Positions 34,146 through 34,439 of a stretch of DNA of 34,439 bases are shown piece after piece (position 1 is the first letter of the stretch; every line of letters begins with the position of its first letter). The stretch spans positions 1 to 34,439 of the forward strand of contig JAISAQ010000067.1 of assembly GCA_031266775.1 (NCBI GenBank), in the 5' to 3' direction. A program made the translations under genes and the position numbers. The notes beneath the pieces are model-generated. The model made no database searches. It saw only the letters and a list, made by a program, of their open reading frames with translations, and had not been told where the DNA came from. The stretch comes from Treponema sp. GTDB taxonomy: Bacteria > Spirochaetota > Spirochaetia > Treponematales > Breznakiellaceae.

Positions 34146-34439
34146 TCACTCAAAGGCTGCCGCAGTGCGCTTCAACTCCCGCATAATACCAATATGCTGG
34201 GGACAGACCGATTCGCACCGGCCGCATTCAGCGCATGTTCCGGCGGTGTTGCCGTTCCGTGTATAAAAACCGTAAAGGCGTTTTGGCGTTCCAAGATCAC
34301 CAAATACGAGATATTGATTCATCGCGTCGAAAACATCAGGAATGGCAATCTCCTGCGGGCAGCCTTTAACACAATAACTACACTTTGTGCAGGGAATGTT
34401 TTCAACCGCGTTCAGCGCGTCCCGCACCCTTTCTATGAC
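34146..34439 (-). CDS. C-terminal part of a 4Fe-4S aldo/keto reductase (partial)
   Basis: The frame is open to the window edge, so the N-terminal TIM barrel is missing. The 97 visible residues hold two cysteine motifs: CTKCSYCVKGCP and CAECGRCESVCP. They are separated by a helical segment containing PDVFDAMNQYLVFGD. This order is the ferredoxin-like C-terminus of the COG1453 group of predicted aldo/keto reductases, typical of anaerobes. It converges on the yfcE-like gene. Confidence 0.88.
   Translation of the reverse strand, partial: VIERVRDALNAVENIPCTKCSYCVKGCPQEIAIPDVFDAMNQYLVFGDLGTPKRLYGFYTRNGNTAGTCAECGRCESVCPQHIGIMRELKRTAAAFE

Overview
The window is a GC-rich stretch of bacterial chromosome, densely packed with metabolic and housekeeping genes. 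The gene set fits a spirochete, most likely a Treponema: a membrane-anchored coat/sensor-like protein with a repetitive acidic tail, a TetR-flanked MMPL exporter with an outer-membrane lipoprotein-sorting partner, an InlB-type lipoprotein, a ptsI gene without ptsH beside it, and abundant DUF3782 and Listeria/Bacteroides-repeat proteins. The taxon is inferred from protein resemblance; no rRNA or tRNA gene is visible, and neither is a CRISPR array or an intact transposase.

Layout. 1-87 is the tail of an acidic protein. 226-2842 (-) holds a two-TM sensor-like protein with an A10 tract near its end that may switch its C-terminus. 2905-6099 (+) has hflX and nadE. At 6178-7131 an AT-rich gene sits between nadE and purL, with attC-like sequences at its edges, as in an integron cassette. 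7132-15551 (-) carries purL and a tightly overlapping operon yjjI-yjjW-psuK-psuG (glycyl radical enzyme, its activase, pseudouridine kinase, pseudouridine-phosphate glycosidase). 15725-16999 (+) is an ArsB/NhaD-type transporter. 17022-20455 (-) is an MMPL exporter plus a LolA-like protein, divergent from a TetR regulator (20604-21176). Then come gdhA (-), mscS (+), a small cysteine protein (-), a membrane-anchored alpha/beta hydrolase (-), a seven-repeat propeller lipoprotein (-) with a CT microsatellite in its upstream region, and a DUF3782 nuclease-like protein (-). 28685-34040 (+) runs ptsI-der-merR-rsm22-yfcE, with overlapping starts in the last part. The window ends in the C-terminus of a 4Fe-4S aldo/keto reductase (-).

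Non-coding structure is unusually rich. There are four copies of a ~135-bp inverted-end dispersed repeat, one of which is interrupted by a 41-bp hairpin insert with an apparent TATA target duplication. Five start codons lack a Shine-Dalgarno but have a -10-like hexamer exactly 6 nt upstream, which suggests leaderless transcription. There are also several operator-like palindromes and a stray fragment of the propeller repeat 2 kb from its gene. The most interesting signals are the lone integron-like cassette, the possible CT-tract contingency locus, the A10 frame switch and the yjjI/pseudouridine operon.
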